Of a DNA stretch of 64,000 nucleotides, positions 34,300-42,521 are shown in pieces. The notes below the pieces were generated by a model. The model was not told the DNA's origin. It did not search any database and saw only the letters and a program-made list of their open reading frames with translations. This DNA comes from Chitinophagaceae bacterium (GTDB taxonomy: Bacteria; Bacteroidota; Bacteroidia; Chitinophagales; Chitinophagaceae). The stretch lies in contig SEAC01000027.1 of the NCBI GenBank assembly GCA_004173235.1, forward strand, positions 1 to 64,000, given 5' to 3'. Position 1 is the stretch's first letter, and each line of letters begins with the position of its first letter. A program made the position numbers and the translations under genes.

Positions 34300-35562
34300 T
34301 CAGTGTGCTACATTTTCCACCGCCTTCGGATCGTGCTTGTGCCGGAAGAGCAGCATGAACAGCACCGCCACCACGAGCGCGTATCCGGCGAATGAAAGCC
34401 AGATCTGGTGCCAGTCTTTCTGGCCTGAGCCGTTGGTGAAATATTCATCAATAACAAAGCCCGAGATGCGGCTGCCAAGGAAGGCGCCGACACCGTTGGT
34501 CATCATCATGAACAAACCCTGCGCGCTGGAGCGAATGCGGGCATCGGTGGTCGTTTCCACGAACAGCGAACCAGAGATGTTGAAGAAGTCGAACGCCATG
34601 CCGTACACGATGCAGGAAAGCACGATCATCCAAAGGCCATCGGCCGGGTTGCCGTACGAAAAAAGCGCGAAGCGCAGCACCCAGGCGACCATCGAAAAGA
34701 GCATCACGTTCTTGATGCCAAAGCGACGGAGGAAGAACGGGATGGTGATGATGAAAAGGGTTTCCGATATCTGTGAGATCGACATGATGATCGTCGAATA
34801 TTTTACCACGAAAGACTCGGGACCATACAGCGGGTTGTTTTTGAAGTCGTCGAGGAACGTATCGCCGTAAGCATTCGTAAGCTGCAGGGCGCCGCCAAGC
34901 AACATGGAGAACAGGAAGAACAGCGCCATCTTGTAGTTGCCGAAAAGCTTGAAGGCTTCGAGCGGACCAGAACCGCGCTCCATACTCTTTTGCGGCGGGC
35001 ACCGGGGCAGCGTGAACGAAAAAAGACCGAGCGCGATGGCGCCGATGCCACCGATGATGAATTGGTTGGTGTTGGCCTTGGAGCCCGTGAGGTTGGTGAG
35101 CCACATGGCCACGATGAAGCCGATGGTGCCCCACACGCGAATGGGCGGGAACACTTTCACCACGTCGAAGCCTTCGCGCTTAAGAATGGTATAGGCGATC
35201 GAGTTGGAAAGCGAGATGGTCGGCATGTAGCAGATCATCGCTCCGAAAATCGTATAGTAGAGTTGATCGGAGGTTTCGGCACGGGGCACAAAAAAAAGAA
35301 AAACGCCGTAGAGGATGTGCAGGATGCCGTAGAGCTTTTCTGCGTCTACCCATTTGTCGGCGATGATGCCGGTGAGCGCGGGCATGAACAGCGAGGAAAG
35401 CGCGAGGGTGCCGAAGATGGCGCCGAACTGGGCCCCAGCATTGGGATTGTTGGCAACGAACGCCGGGTTGTTGAAATAATAGGTGGCGATCGTGATCAGC
35501 CAGGCGCCCCAGACGAAAAACTGGAGGAAACTCATCACCGTCAGCCGCAATTTGATATTCAT
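34300..35562 (-). CDS. NupG-like nucleoside:H+ symporter (MFS)
   Basis: A 420-residue MFS transporter with about twelve helices. The N-terminus MNIKLRLTVMSFLQFFVWGAWL, and the ending ADKWVDAEKLYGILHI of the first loop, fit the nucleoside:H+ symporter family (NupG, XapB). Several helices carry conserved FDFFNISGSLFVE and SAQGLFMMMTNGVGAFLG segments. Substrate is inferred from family only. The ATG at 35562 is used; a TTG two codons upstream is less likely. Confidence 0.85.
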   Translation of the reverse strand: MNIKLRLTVMSFLQFFVWGAWLITIATYYFNNPAFVANNPNAGAQFGAIFGTLALSSLFMPALTGIIADKWVDAEKLYGILHILYGVFLFFVPRAETSDQLYYTIFGAMICYMPTISLSNSIAYTILKREGFDVVKVFPPIRVWGTIGFIVAMWLTNLTGSKANTNQFIIGGIGAIALGLFSFTLPRCPPQKSMERGSGPLEAFKLFGNYKMALFFLFSMLLGGALQLTNAYGDTFLDDFKNNPLYGPESFVVKYSTIIMSISQISETLFIITIPFFLRRFGIKNVMLFSMVAWVLRFALFSYGNPADGLWMIVLSCIVYGMAFDFFNISGSLFVETTTDARIRSSAQGLFMMMTNGVGAFLGSRISGFVIDEYFTNGSGQKDWHQIWLSFAGYALVVAVLFMLLFRHKHDPKAVENVAH

Positions 35563-35586
35563 CAGCAAGTCATTTAATTAGGTGCG

Positions 35587-35594
35587 GAAAGATA
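35587..35594 (-). promoter_or_regulatory. -7 promoter element of the NupG-like gene
   Basis: On the minus strand this is TATCTTTC (7 of 8 to TAnnTTTG), 24 bp before the ATG. Confidence 0.4.
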
Positions 35595-35708
35595 GCCTTT
35601 TTCGGCAACCACGCAACTACCGCAGAGCGTTGGGGCAACCCCACCGGCTGCCCGGCCGTATCCCTTAGCGGCGCGAGGAAAAACGCGTCGTAATTTGGAG
35701 ACATTCGC

Positions 35709-35716
35709 TAATTTTA
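35709..35716 (+). promoter_or_regulatory. -7 promoter element of the T9SS protease
   Basis: TAATTTTA (7 of 8 to TAnnTTTG). It lies downstream of a possible TTG at 35695 and upstream of the TTG at 35755, which favours the latter as start. Confidence 0.4.
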
Positions 35717-35754
35717 AGGCCTATTCACTTTTTGATAACAAAAAACTCTCTGCT

Positions 35755-38700
35755 TTGAAAAAACTTCTACTCCTGCTTTTGGGAACGGGATTGTTGGGTG
35801 CTACAGTGCACGCCCAGAAGACCGATCCTTCAGCCGCGCTTCGTCGTTGCGGAACGATGGAAGCCATCGAACAACGCCTCCAGGCTGACCCGGCATTCCG
35901 GGCTGAGTGGGAACGCAACCAGCGCGCAGGTCTCGCACCCGGCGTGGCCCGCACCAATGGCACGCAGCGCACGCCAACGCTCACCGGGCCCGTAACCATC
36001 CCGGTGATCGTGCACGTGGTTCTGCCTAACCCCAACCAGATCACGGAAGCACAGGTGGACTATTTCCTGAGCCGCCTCAACCTCGACTTCTCGGGCCTCA
36101 ACCCCGACAGCGCCAATGCCGGGGCCTTCATGCCCCTGCGTGGTCACTCGCAGATCCGCTTTGCGCGCGCCCGCCGCACGCCCGGCGGACAGCTGACCAA
36201 CGGCATCGAGCGCCGCGTAGGCAACGTGCAGATCGCGGGCAACACCTACCAGCCCATCAAGCACGCAAGCGCCGGCGGTCTGGATCCCTGGGACGTTACT
36301 CAATATTATAACCTCTGGGTAGGTGATGGCGGTCCTTCGGGCCTGCTGGGCATTGCCCCGAACATCGGTCCGGGCAACGCCACCGAAACCACTTCCAGCT
36401 CCATCGGCATCGACGGTGTTTGCGTGGACTATCGTGGCTTCTCCAACGGATGCTTCTCGTACCCCGAATTTAACCTCGCCCGCACAGCGGTGCACGAGAT
36501 CGGTCACAACTTCGGCCTGTTCCACTCCTTTACGGGTTGCGCGGCCGGTGCCGACTTCGGTCAGATCACACCGAACTTCACCGATCCTTCGCTCTTCGGC
36601 GCCGCCGCCGATGATACGCCCGGCCAGTCGCAGCCTACCTCCGGCTGCCTCTCCGGCACCGTTGCCTCCAACTGCGCCGGTGTGCCCAACCCTCCGGGCA
36701 AAATGTACCAGAACTACATGGACTATACCGATGACGCCTGCTACTCGATGTTCACCATCAACCAGGTAAACCGGATGCATGCCGTTCTGGAGCAGATGCG
36801 CCCCGGCTACCTCACCACGCAGGGTCATATTCCTCCTCCCGGAACCCTGGCATTGGACGCTACGCCCACGCTGCTGATCGCACCGGGCGGTACGGAATTC
36901 AACAACGTTTCCTGCACATCCACTACTTACCCGATGCCCATCTGCGCAGGTTCTGTGGTACCGCGCATCGAGGTAACCAACGCCGGCACCTCTACGATCA
37001 CTTCGGTGACCGTTACGCTGATCGTGAACGGCAGCCAAACGGTAACCACTACCGCTACGGGCCTCAACATCCTCACCGGCTACGGCGCAACGGTGGTACT
37101 GCCCGCTATCACACTCGCCACCGGCAACAACACGCTGGTGTTCGCGGTGTCGAACCCCAACGGCGGTACCGACCAGAACAACGCGAACGACGTATTCACT
37201 ACCAGCATCGTGATCTCGGGCGGCACGCCGCCGCCGCTCACGGAAGGCTTCCAGTCGGCTACGTTCCCGCCCACCGGCTGGACCATTTACAACCCCGACG
37301 GCAATGCCACCTGGCAGCGTTCTGCGACAGCAGGTTTCAACAGCACTGCCTCCATGTACTTCGACAACTGGAACAACAACGCCGCAGGCCAGATCGACGA
37401 GCTCCGCAGTTCTCCCATCTCTGTGGTTTCTACCGACAACATCGAGGTAACTTTCGACGTGGCGCACAAGCCTTACAGCCTTACAGGCAGCCAGGATACA
37501 CTGGCGGTGCTGGTTTCGAAAGATTGCGGCCAGACCTGGACCGAGATCTATAAGAAGTGGGGTGCCAACCTCGCTACCGTATCGGGCGTAGCTACCGGCG
37601 CTGCCTACGTGCCCGCCGGCAACGGCGACTGGCGCCATGAAGTGGCTACCGTGCCTGCTTCGATGGTCAACGCAGGCAGCATCCTGGTTGCCGTGCGCAC
37701 CCGCGGCCGCTTCGGCAACAACGTTTACGTGGACAACATCAATATTCAGAAGCTTGTTGCCCGCGACATTTCGGTAACGGCGATCGTCAACCCGGGAACT
37801 ACGGTTTGTAACAAAACCTTCGTTCCGCAGATAACGGTACGCAACAACGGCACCGAAACCGTTACCGCGTATAATGTAGGCTACCGCATCAACAGCGGCG
37901 CGGTATTCACGCAAACAGTGACCACGCCGCTCGCAGCAGGTGCTTCCGCAACGGTGACCTTCAACCAGGCAGCTACTGCAGGCATCTTCGCTGTAGACAC
38001 GATCCGCACGTTTACGGCCGACCCCATCACGGGCAGCGGCATCGGTGATGCCAACACAGCCAACGACACTGCGATCCGCTACTTCCGCGTGATCAACCTC
38101 GCAACCACTCCGTTCGTTGAAGGCTTCGAAGGCGCTGCCTTCCCGCCGGTTGGCTGGACCATCAACAACCCCAACGCCGACATGACGTGGGCACCACGCC
38201 AGCCCGGACGCAACAGCCTCAAGTCGATGTTCATGGACAACTGGAACAACACGGATGGCTACATCGACGAGATCCGTATGCCTGCTGTCAACATCGGCAC
38301 CCCCGACTCCGTTGCAGTGAGCTTCGACGTTGCTTACAAGGAGTACACCGGCTCACCCGACACCCTTGCCCTGTATGCGTCTGCCAACTGCGGAAACAGC
38401 TTCACATCGGTTTACAAGAAGCAGGGCGCTACCCTGGCTACAGCCGGCGCCGCTACTGCCGAATTCACTGCACCTGCCGACAATGAATGGCGCAACGAGC
38501 GCACCGTGCTCACCACGCCTTCGCTGATCAACACCGGCAGCCTCATCTTCTACTTCCGCAACACGAGCCGCTTCGGCAACAACGTGTTCGTAGATAACAT
38601 CAACATCACCCCTTATTACGGCCGCGACCTTGCTGTTGTGTCAGCGCTCCCGGGCTTTACCGTGTGCGACCCGGCGGTTGCTCCTTCGGTGGTGGTGAAG

Positions 38701-39801
38701 AACTTCGGCACCCAGACCGTCACTGCCTTCAAGGTGGGTTATTCCATCAACGGCGGTGCGGCGGTAGTACAAAACGTAACGGCCAACCTGCCACGCGATG
38801 CTTCCATGACCGTGACGCTTGCCAATGCAACGTTCCCTGCCGGCGTTTCCACCTACAAAGTGTGGGTGGCCGATCCTGTGACCGCTTCGGGCACCGGCGA
38901 CGCCAAGCTGGATAACGACACGCTCACCCGCTCGGTGACGCTTGCCACCAAAGTGGCGGCTCCCCTCGTGGAGAACTTCAGCGGCAGCAGCGCAACTGCC
39001 TTCCCACCCCAGGGCTGGACGGTAGCCAACTTTGACAATGCAAGAACCTGGACCTGGAGCCCTACGGGCAACGGCAATGCAGGCTCGGCAACGGTGAACA
39101 GCTTCAACTACGCCGGCAACAACAACGTAGACAACCTCGTTACGCCGGTGGTTCAGTACAGCAACGCCGACTCGCTCACGCTTTCCTTTGATGTAGCTGC
39201 CTCGAGCCGCTTCTTCCCCGGCAGCACCACGCTTGCTCTGGATACGCTCGAAGTGCTGGCCACGTCCGATTGCGGCGCCACCTACCAGTCTGTTTACAAG
39301 AAGTGGGGGCAGGAACTGCAAACGGTGCTGGACAGCTTCAGCACGCCGAACCTGCCCCAGGCAGCCGGCTTTGTGCCCACTGCCCGCGCTACCGACTGGC
39401 GCAGCGAGCGCATCAGCGTAACCAACCTGGCCAGCCAGCCGCAGGTGCAGTTCGTTTTCCGTGCAACGACCAATAACGGCAACAACATCTATATCGACAA
39501 CGTAAACGTTACAGCCCGCACGCTCCCGGCCAACCTGAAGGCAAACGGCTACGTGATCTCGCCGAACCCGATGTACGGCAACACGTTCCGCATCTGGCAC
39601 CTTCGCCAGCCTACAACGCTGCGTTATGTGAACATTTACGACGCGAAAGGCGCGCTGGTATGGAGCAAATCCTTCGGCAAGAAGGGCGCTGAAAATGTTA
39701 TTACCGTAGATTTGTCGGGTCAACCGGCAGGCGTTTACATGGTCAGCCTGGGCTATGAAGACGAATACCGCAACGTAATCGAACGCGTCATCAAACACTA
39801 A
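35755..39801 (+). CDS. Giant secreted M43-type metalloprotease with T9SS sorting domain
   Basis: About 1348 residues. A signal peptide (KKLLLLLLGTGLLGATVHAQ) follows a TTG start; no ATG fits. The protease domain (about 80-350) has the extended zinc motif H247-EIGHNFGLFH and the Met-turn region NYMDYTDDACYSMF, as in pappalysin-like M43 enzymes. Then come three repeats of a CARDB-like strand domain plus a choice-of-anchor/cleaved-adhesin-like domain marked by FPPxGWTxxN at about 504, 796 and 1083. The last 80 residues (ISPNPMYGNTFRIW ... GVYMVSLGY) are a type A T9SS sorting domain, so the protein crosses the outer membrane. A TTG at 35695 is an alternative start. The stop overlaps the mqnE ATG by one base. 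Confidence 0.88.
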   Translation: MKKLLLLLLGTGLLGATVHAQKTDPSAALRRCGTMEAIEQRLQADPAFRAEWERNQRAGLAPGVARTNGTQRTPTLTGPVTIPVIVHVVLPNPNQITEAQVDYFLSRLNLDFSGLNPDSANAGAFMPLRGHSQIRFARARRTPGGQLTNGIERRVGNVQIAGNTYQPIKHASAGGLDPWDVTQYYNLWVGDGGPSGLLGIAPNIGPGNATETTSSSIGIDGVCVDYRGFSNGCFSYPEFNLARTAVHEIGHNFGLFHSFTGCAAGADFGQITPNFTDPSLFGAAADDTPGQSQPTSGCLSGTVASNCAGVPNPPGKMYQNYMDYTDDACYSMFTINQVNRMHAVLEQMRPGYLTTQGHIPPPGTLALDATPTLLIAPGGTEFNNVSCTSTTYPMPICAGSVVPRIEVTNAGTSTITSVTVTLIVNGSQTVTTTATGLNILTGYGATVVLPAITLATGNNTLVFAVSNPNGGTDQNNANDVFTTSIVISGGTPPPLTEGFQSATFPPTGWTIYNPDGNATWQRSATAGFNSTASMYFDNWNNNAAGQIDELRSSPISVVSTDNIEVTFDVAHKPYSLTGSQDTLAVLVSKDCGQTWTEIYKKWGANLATVSGVATGAAYVPAGNGDWRHEVATVPASMVNAGSILVAVRTRGRFGNNVYVDNINIQKLVARDISVTAIVNPGTTVCNKTFVPQITVRNNGTETVTAYNVGYRINSGAVFTQTVTTPLAAGASATVTFNQAATAGIFAVDTIRTFTADPITGSGIGDANTANDTAIRYFRVINLATTPFVEGFEGAAFPPVGWTINNPNADMTWAPRQPGRNSLKSMFMDNWNNTDGYIDEIRMPAVNIGTPDSVAVSFDVAYKEYTGSPDTLALYASANCGNSFTSVYKKQGATLATAGAATAEFTAPADNEWRNERTVLTTPSLINTGSLIFYFRNTSRFGNNVFVDNINITPYYGRDLAVVSALPGFTVCDPAVAPSVVVKNFGTQTVTAFKVGYSINGGAAVVQNVTANLPRDASMTVTLANATFPAGVSTYKVWVADPVTASGTGDAKLDNDTLTRSVTLATKVAAPLVENFSGSSATAFPPQGWTVANFDNARTWTWSPTGNGNAGSATVNSFNYAGNNNVDNLVTPVVQYSNADSLTLSFDVAASSRFFPGSTTLALDTLEVLATSDCGATYQSVYKKWGQELQTVLDSFSTPNLPQAAGFVPTARATDWRSERISVTNLASQPQVQFVFRATTNNGNNIYIDNVNVTARTLPANLKANGYVISPNPMYGNTFRIWHLRQPTTLRYVNIYDAKGALVWSKSFGKKGAENVITVDLSGQPAGVYMVSLGYEDEYRNVIERVIKH

Positions 39802-40925
39802 TGAATCACACATCTGTCGAAAGATTAATTACTGAACAACCCCGTGAACTGAGAGAAATCGGCGAGAAAGTAATCAACCATAATCGGCTTACAGATGAAG
39901 ACGGACTGCTCCTTTTTGAAAGGGGCAGTCTTTCTTTTGTCGGAGCCCTCGCCAACCACGTGCGGGAAGAAAAGCACGGCGACAACACCTATTTCAACCG
40001 CAACTTCCACATCGAGCCTACGAACGTGTGCGTGTTCTCGTGTCACTTCTGCTCCTACTCGCGCCTGTATGCGCACCGCGAGGAGGGCTGGGAACTGAGT
40101 CTCGAGGATATGCTCAACATCGTGAAGAAGTACGACGGCAAGCCCGAAACGGAAGTGCACATCGTGGGCGGCGTGCATCCCAAGATGAACCTGTATTTCT
40201 TCGTTGACCTGCTGAAAGCGATCAAAGCGCACCGGCCGGAGCTGCATATCAAGGGATTCACGGCGGTGGAGCTGGATTATATGTTCCGCAAAGCGAAGCT
40301 GTCGGTTGAGGAAGGCCTCCGCATCCTCCACGAGGCGGGTCTCGACTCGCTGCCCGGCGGCGGAGCGGAGATCTTCAACGAGGAAGTGCGCCAGAAGATC
40401 TGCCCCGACAAAGTGGATGCGAAAGGCTGGCTGCACATTCACGGTGCGGCCCACGAGCTGGGCATGCACAGCAACGCGACGATGCTTTACGGCCACGTGG
40501 AAACCTACGCCGACCGCGTGGACCACATGCGCCAGCTGCGCGAGCTACAGGACCGCACTGGCGGCTTCAACACGTTCATCCCGCTCAAGTTCCGCAACGG
40601 CGGCAACGACATGAGCCATGTGCCCGAATGCAGCCTCGTGGAGGATTTCAAGACGTACGCGATTGCGCGTCTTTACCTCGACAACTTCCCGCACCTGAAA
40701 GCCTATTGGCCGATGCTGGGCCGCAAGAATGCGCAGCTCTCTCTTGCCTTCGGCGTCAACGATATCGACGGCACGATCGACGACACCACCAAGATCTATT
40801 CGATGGCGGGCTCAGAAGAACAAACGCCTGCCATGAGCACCGAAGAGATCGTGACCCTCATCAAACAAGTGCGCCGCAAGCCGGTGGAGCGGGATACGCT
40901 GTATAACGTGATCACTGCCTATTAA
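39801..40925 (+). CDS. mqnE: Aminofutalosine synthase (radical SAM)
   Basis: A 374-residue radical SAM enzyme of the futalosine route to menaquinone. The cluster motif is C77-x3-C81-x2-C84 (NVCVFSCHFCSY). The C-terminal STEEIVTLIKQVRRKPVERDTLYNV fits MqnE better than MqnC, the other radical SAM enzyme of the pathway. The ATG shares one base with the stop of the T9SS protease gene (TAATG). No other mqn gene is in the window. Confidence 0.85.
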   Translation: MNHTSVERLITEQPRELREIGEKVINHNRLTDEDGLLLFERGSLSFVGALANHVREEKHGDNTYFNRNFHIEPTNVCVFSCHFCSYSRLYAHREEGWELSLEDMLNIVKKYDGKPETEVHIVGGVHPKMNLYFFVDLLKAIKAHRPELHIKGFTAVELDYMFRKAKLSVEEGLRILHEAGLDSLPGGGAEIFNEEVRQKICPDKVDAKGWLHIHGAAHELGMHSNATMLYGHVETYADRVDHMRQLRELQDRTGGFNTFIPLKFRNGGNDMSHVPECSLVEDFKTYAIARLYLDNFPHLKAYWPMLGRKNAQLSLAFGVNDIDGTIDDTTKIYSMAGSEEQTPAMSTEEIVTLIKQVRRKPVERDTLYNVITAY

Positions 40926-40949
40926 TGTGCAGCTGGGTAATGTGCTAAT

Positions 40950-40982
40950 AAAGAACGCCGCTCGATGAGCGGCGTTCTTTTT
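40950..40982. terminator. Strong bidirectional terminator (mqnE/icd)
   Basis: A 14-bp perfect stem (40950-40963 with 40967-40980) on a 3-base loop, with A- and T-tracts on both sides. It serves the convergent mqnE and icd genes. Confidence 0.93.
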
Positions 40983-41018
40983 AAAACGATCGTAACGGGT
41001 TAGGCAAAAACCCTCTTC

Positions 41019-41043
41019 TGTCACGCTGAGCGTGGCCGAAGCG
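41019..41043. repeat. Small palindromic word beside icd
   Basis: CACGC-TGA-GCGTG (41022-41034) lies inside TGTCACGCTGAGCGTGGCCG. A similar TGTCA-GCTGAG-GCGAAGC word is, from memory, frequent between genes of Bacteroidetes; I cannot verify that here. Confidence 0.45.
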
Positions 41044-42273
41044 TTACCCCATTTTCGCTTTCAGATTCTCATCGATCGCGTCAAGGAATTCTTCTGTGTA
41101 GAGGTAGTCTTTCCCGTGCTCGGCTTTGCCGGGGTTGATGGTGATGGCGAGGTCCTTGGTCATCTTGCCGCTCTCAACGGTTTCGATGCACACGGCCTCG
41201 AGCTTGTTGCAGAAGTCGATCAGCTCCTGGTTGCCATCGAGCTTCCCCCGGAAGGCCAGACCACGCGTCCACGCGAAGATGGAAGCAATGGGATTGGTGG
41301 ATGTGGGACGACCTTTCTGGTGCTCGCGGTAGTGACGCGTTACGGTGCCGTGGGCCGCCTCGGCTTCCATCGTTTTACCATCGGGGGTAATCAGCACAGA
41401 GGTCATCAGGCCGAGTGAACCAAAGCCCTGCGCCACGGTGTCGCTTTGCACGTCGCCGTCGTAGTTCTTGCAGGCCCATACGAAATTGCCGTTCCACTTT
41501 AGGGCAGAAGCAACCATGTCGTCGATGAGGCGGTGCTCGTAGGTGATGCCGGCCGCTTCGAATTTCGACTTGTAGTCGGCCTGGTAGATCTCTTCAAAGA
41601 TGTCTTTGAAACGACCGTCGTATTTTTTGAGAATGGTGTTCTTGGTAGAGAGATAGAGCGGCCAGCCCTTGCTCAGCGCCATGTTGAAGCAGCTGTGCGC
41701 GAATCCGCGGATCGACTCTTCGGTGTTGTACATAGTGAGCGCAACGCCGTCGCCACGGAAGTTATACACTTCGTGCTCGATAACGGTGCCGTCTTCACCC
41801 TCGAATTTCACTGTGAGCTTGCCTTTGCCTTTTGTAACGAAGTCGGTAGCGCGGTATTGATCGCCGAATGCGTGGCGGCCTACGATGATGGGCGCATCCC
41901 AGTTGGTAACCAGGCGCGGGATGTTCTTAATGACGATGGGCTCGCGGAAAACGGTGCCGTCGAGGATGTTGCGGATGGTGCCGTTGGGGCTCTTCCACAT
42001 CTGCTTCAGGCCGAATTCTTCTACGCGCGCTTCGTCGGGCGTGATGGTGGCGCACTTGATGCCCACACCGTATTGCTTGATGGCATTGGCGGCATCGATC
42101 GTAACCTGGTCGGCCGTCTGGTCGCGGTACTCCACACCCAGGTCGAAGTACTTGATGTCGACATCGATATAAGGAAGAATGAGTTTGTCCTTGATGAATT
42201 TCCAGATGATCCGGGTCATCTCGTCGCCATCCAGTTCAACCACCGGGTTGGCTACTTTAATCTTTTGCGTCAT
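41044..42273 (-). CDS. icd: Isocitrate dehydrogenase, NADP-type (eukaryote-like subfamily)
   Basis: A 409-residue TCA-cycle enzyme oxidising isocitrate to 2-oxoglutarate. The N-terminus [19 protein letters not shown] and the substrate serine region [20 protein letters not shown] are typical of the homodimeric subfamily shared with mitochondrial IDH, rather than the E. coli type. [15 protein letters not shown] holds the NADP site. The ATG at 42273 fits the family start; upstream sequence in the same frame is intergenic. Confidence 0.94.
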   Translation of the reverse strand: MTQKIKVANPVVELDGDEMTRIIWKFIKDKLILPYIDVDIKYFDLGVEYRDQTADQVTIDAANAIKQYGVGIKCATITPDEARVEEFGLKQMWKSPNGTIRNILDGTVFREPIVIKNIPRLVTNWDAPIIVGRHAFGDQYRATDFVTKGKGKLTVKFEGEDGTVIEHEVYNFRGDGVALTMYNTEESIRGFAHSCFNMALSKGWPLYLSTKNTILKKYDGRFKDIFEEIYQADYKSKFEAAGITYEHRLIDDMVASALKWNGNFVWACKNYDGDVQSDTVAQGFGSLGLMTSVLITPDGKTMEAEAAHGTVTRHYREHQKGRPTSTNPIASIFAWTRGLAFRGKLDGNQELIDFCNKLEAVCIETVESGKMTKDLAITINPGKAEHGKDYLYTEEFLDAIDENLKAKMG

Positions 42274-42304
42274 TGCAAGAAGTTTTGGGTCAATCAATAA
42301 TGGG

Positions 42305-42312
42305 CGAAGGTA
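42305..42312 (-). promoter_or_regulatory. -7 promoter element of icd
   Basis: On the minus strand this is TACCTTCG (7 of 8 to TAnnTTTG), 31 bp before the icd ATG. Confidence 0.45.
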
Positions 42313-42356
42313 TTGATTTGCGGCTTTTAGGGACGGAAATCGGCGCAAACGTTTTC

Positions 42357-42521
42357 GTGAACCGTCAGCCGTCAGCCGTGAACGATCTCACCCTTCTCGT
42401 GCCCCCTCCCTTCTCCGCAGCGGAGCGGGTTGCCAACGCCAATAACCAAGAACGGAGGCCAATGGCCTCCGTTCTCTATACCGCGCATCGCGAGCTCACG
42501 GCTCACGGCTCACGGTCAGAA
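42357..42521. repeat. Inverted 7-mer blocks around a terminator (S9 peptidase/icd)
   Basis: The left arm (42357-42384) is GTGAACC, GTCAGCC, GTCAGCC, GTGAACG. The right arm (42494-42521) is GCTCACG, GCTCACG, GCTCACG, GTCAGAA. The arms are inverted copies in 7-bp register and enclose the terminator at 42449. The right arm overlaps the stop codon of the S9 peptidase. Confidence 0.85.
42449..42477. terminator. Terminator of the S9 peptidase
   Basis: A 12-bp perfect stem (42449-42460 with 42464-42475) on an AAT loop, nested inside the 7-mer arms. Confidence 0.8.

Noticed and set aside
35830-37914. 694-residue open frame antisense to the T9SS protease
   Set aside because: It mirrors codon structure of the protease in a G+C-rich genome, lacks any recognisable motif and has no promoter.
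39270-39476. Short frames within the last module of the T9SS protease
   Set aside because: Out-of-frame readings of a repetitive coding region.
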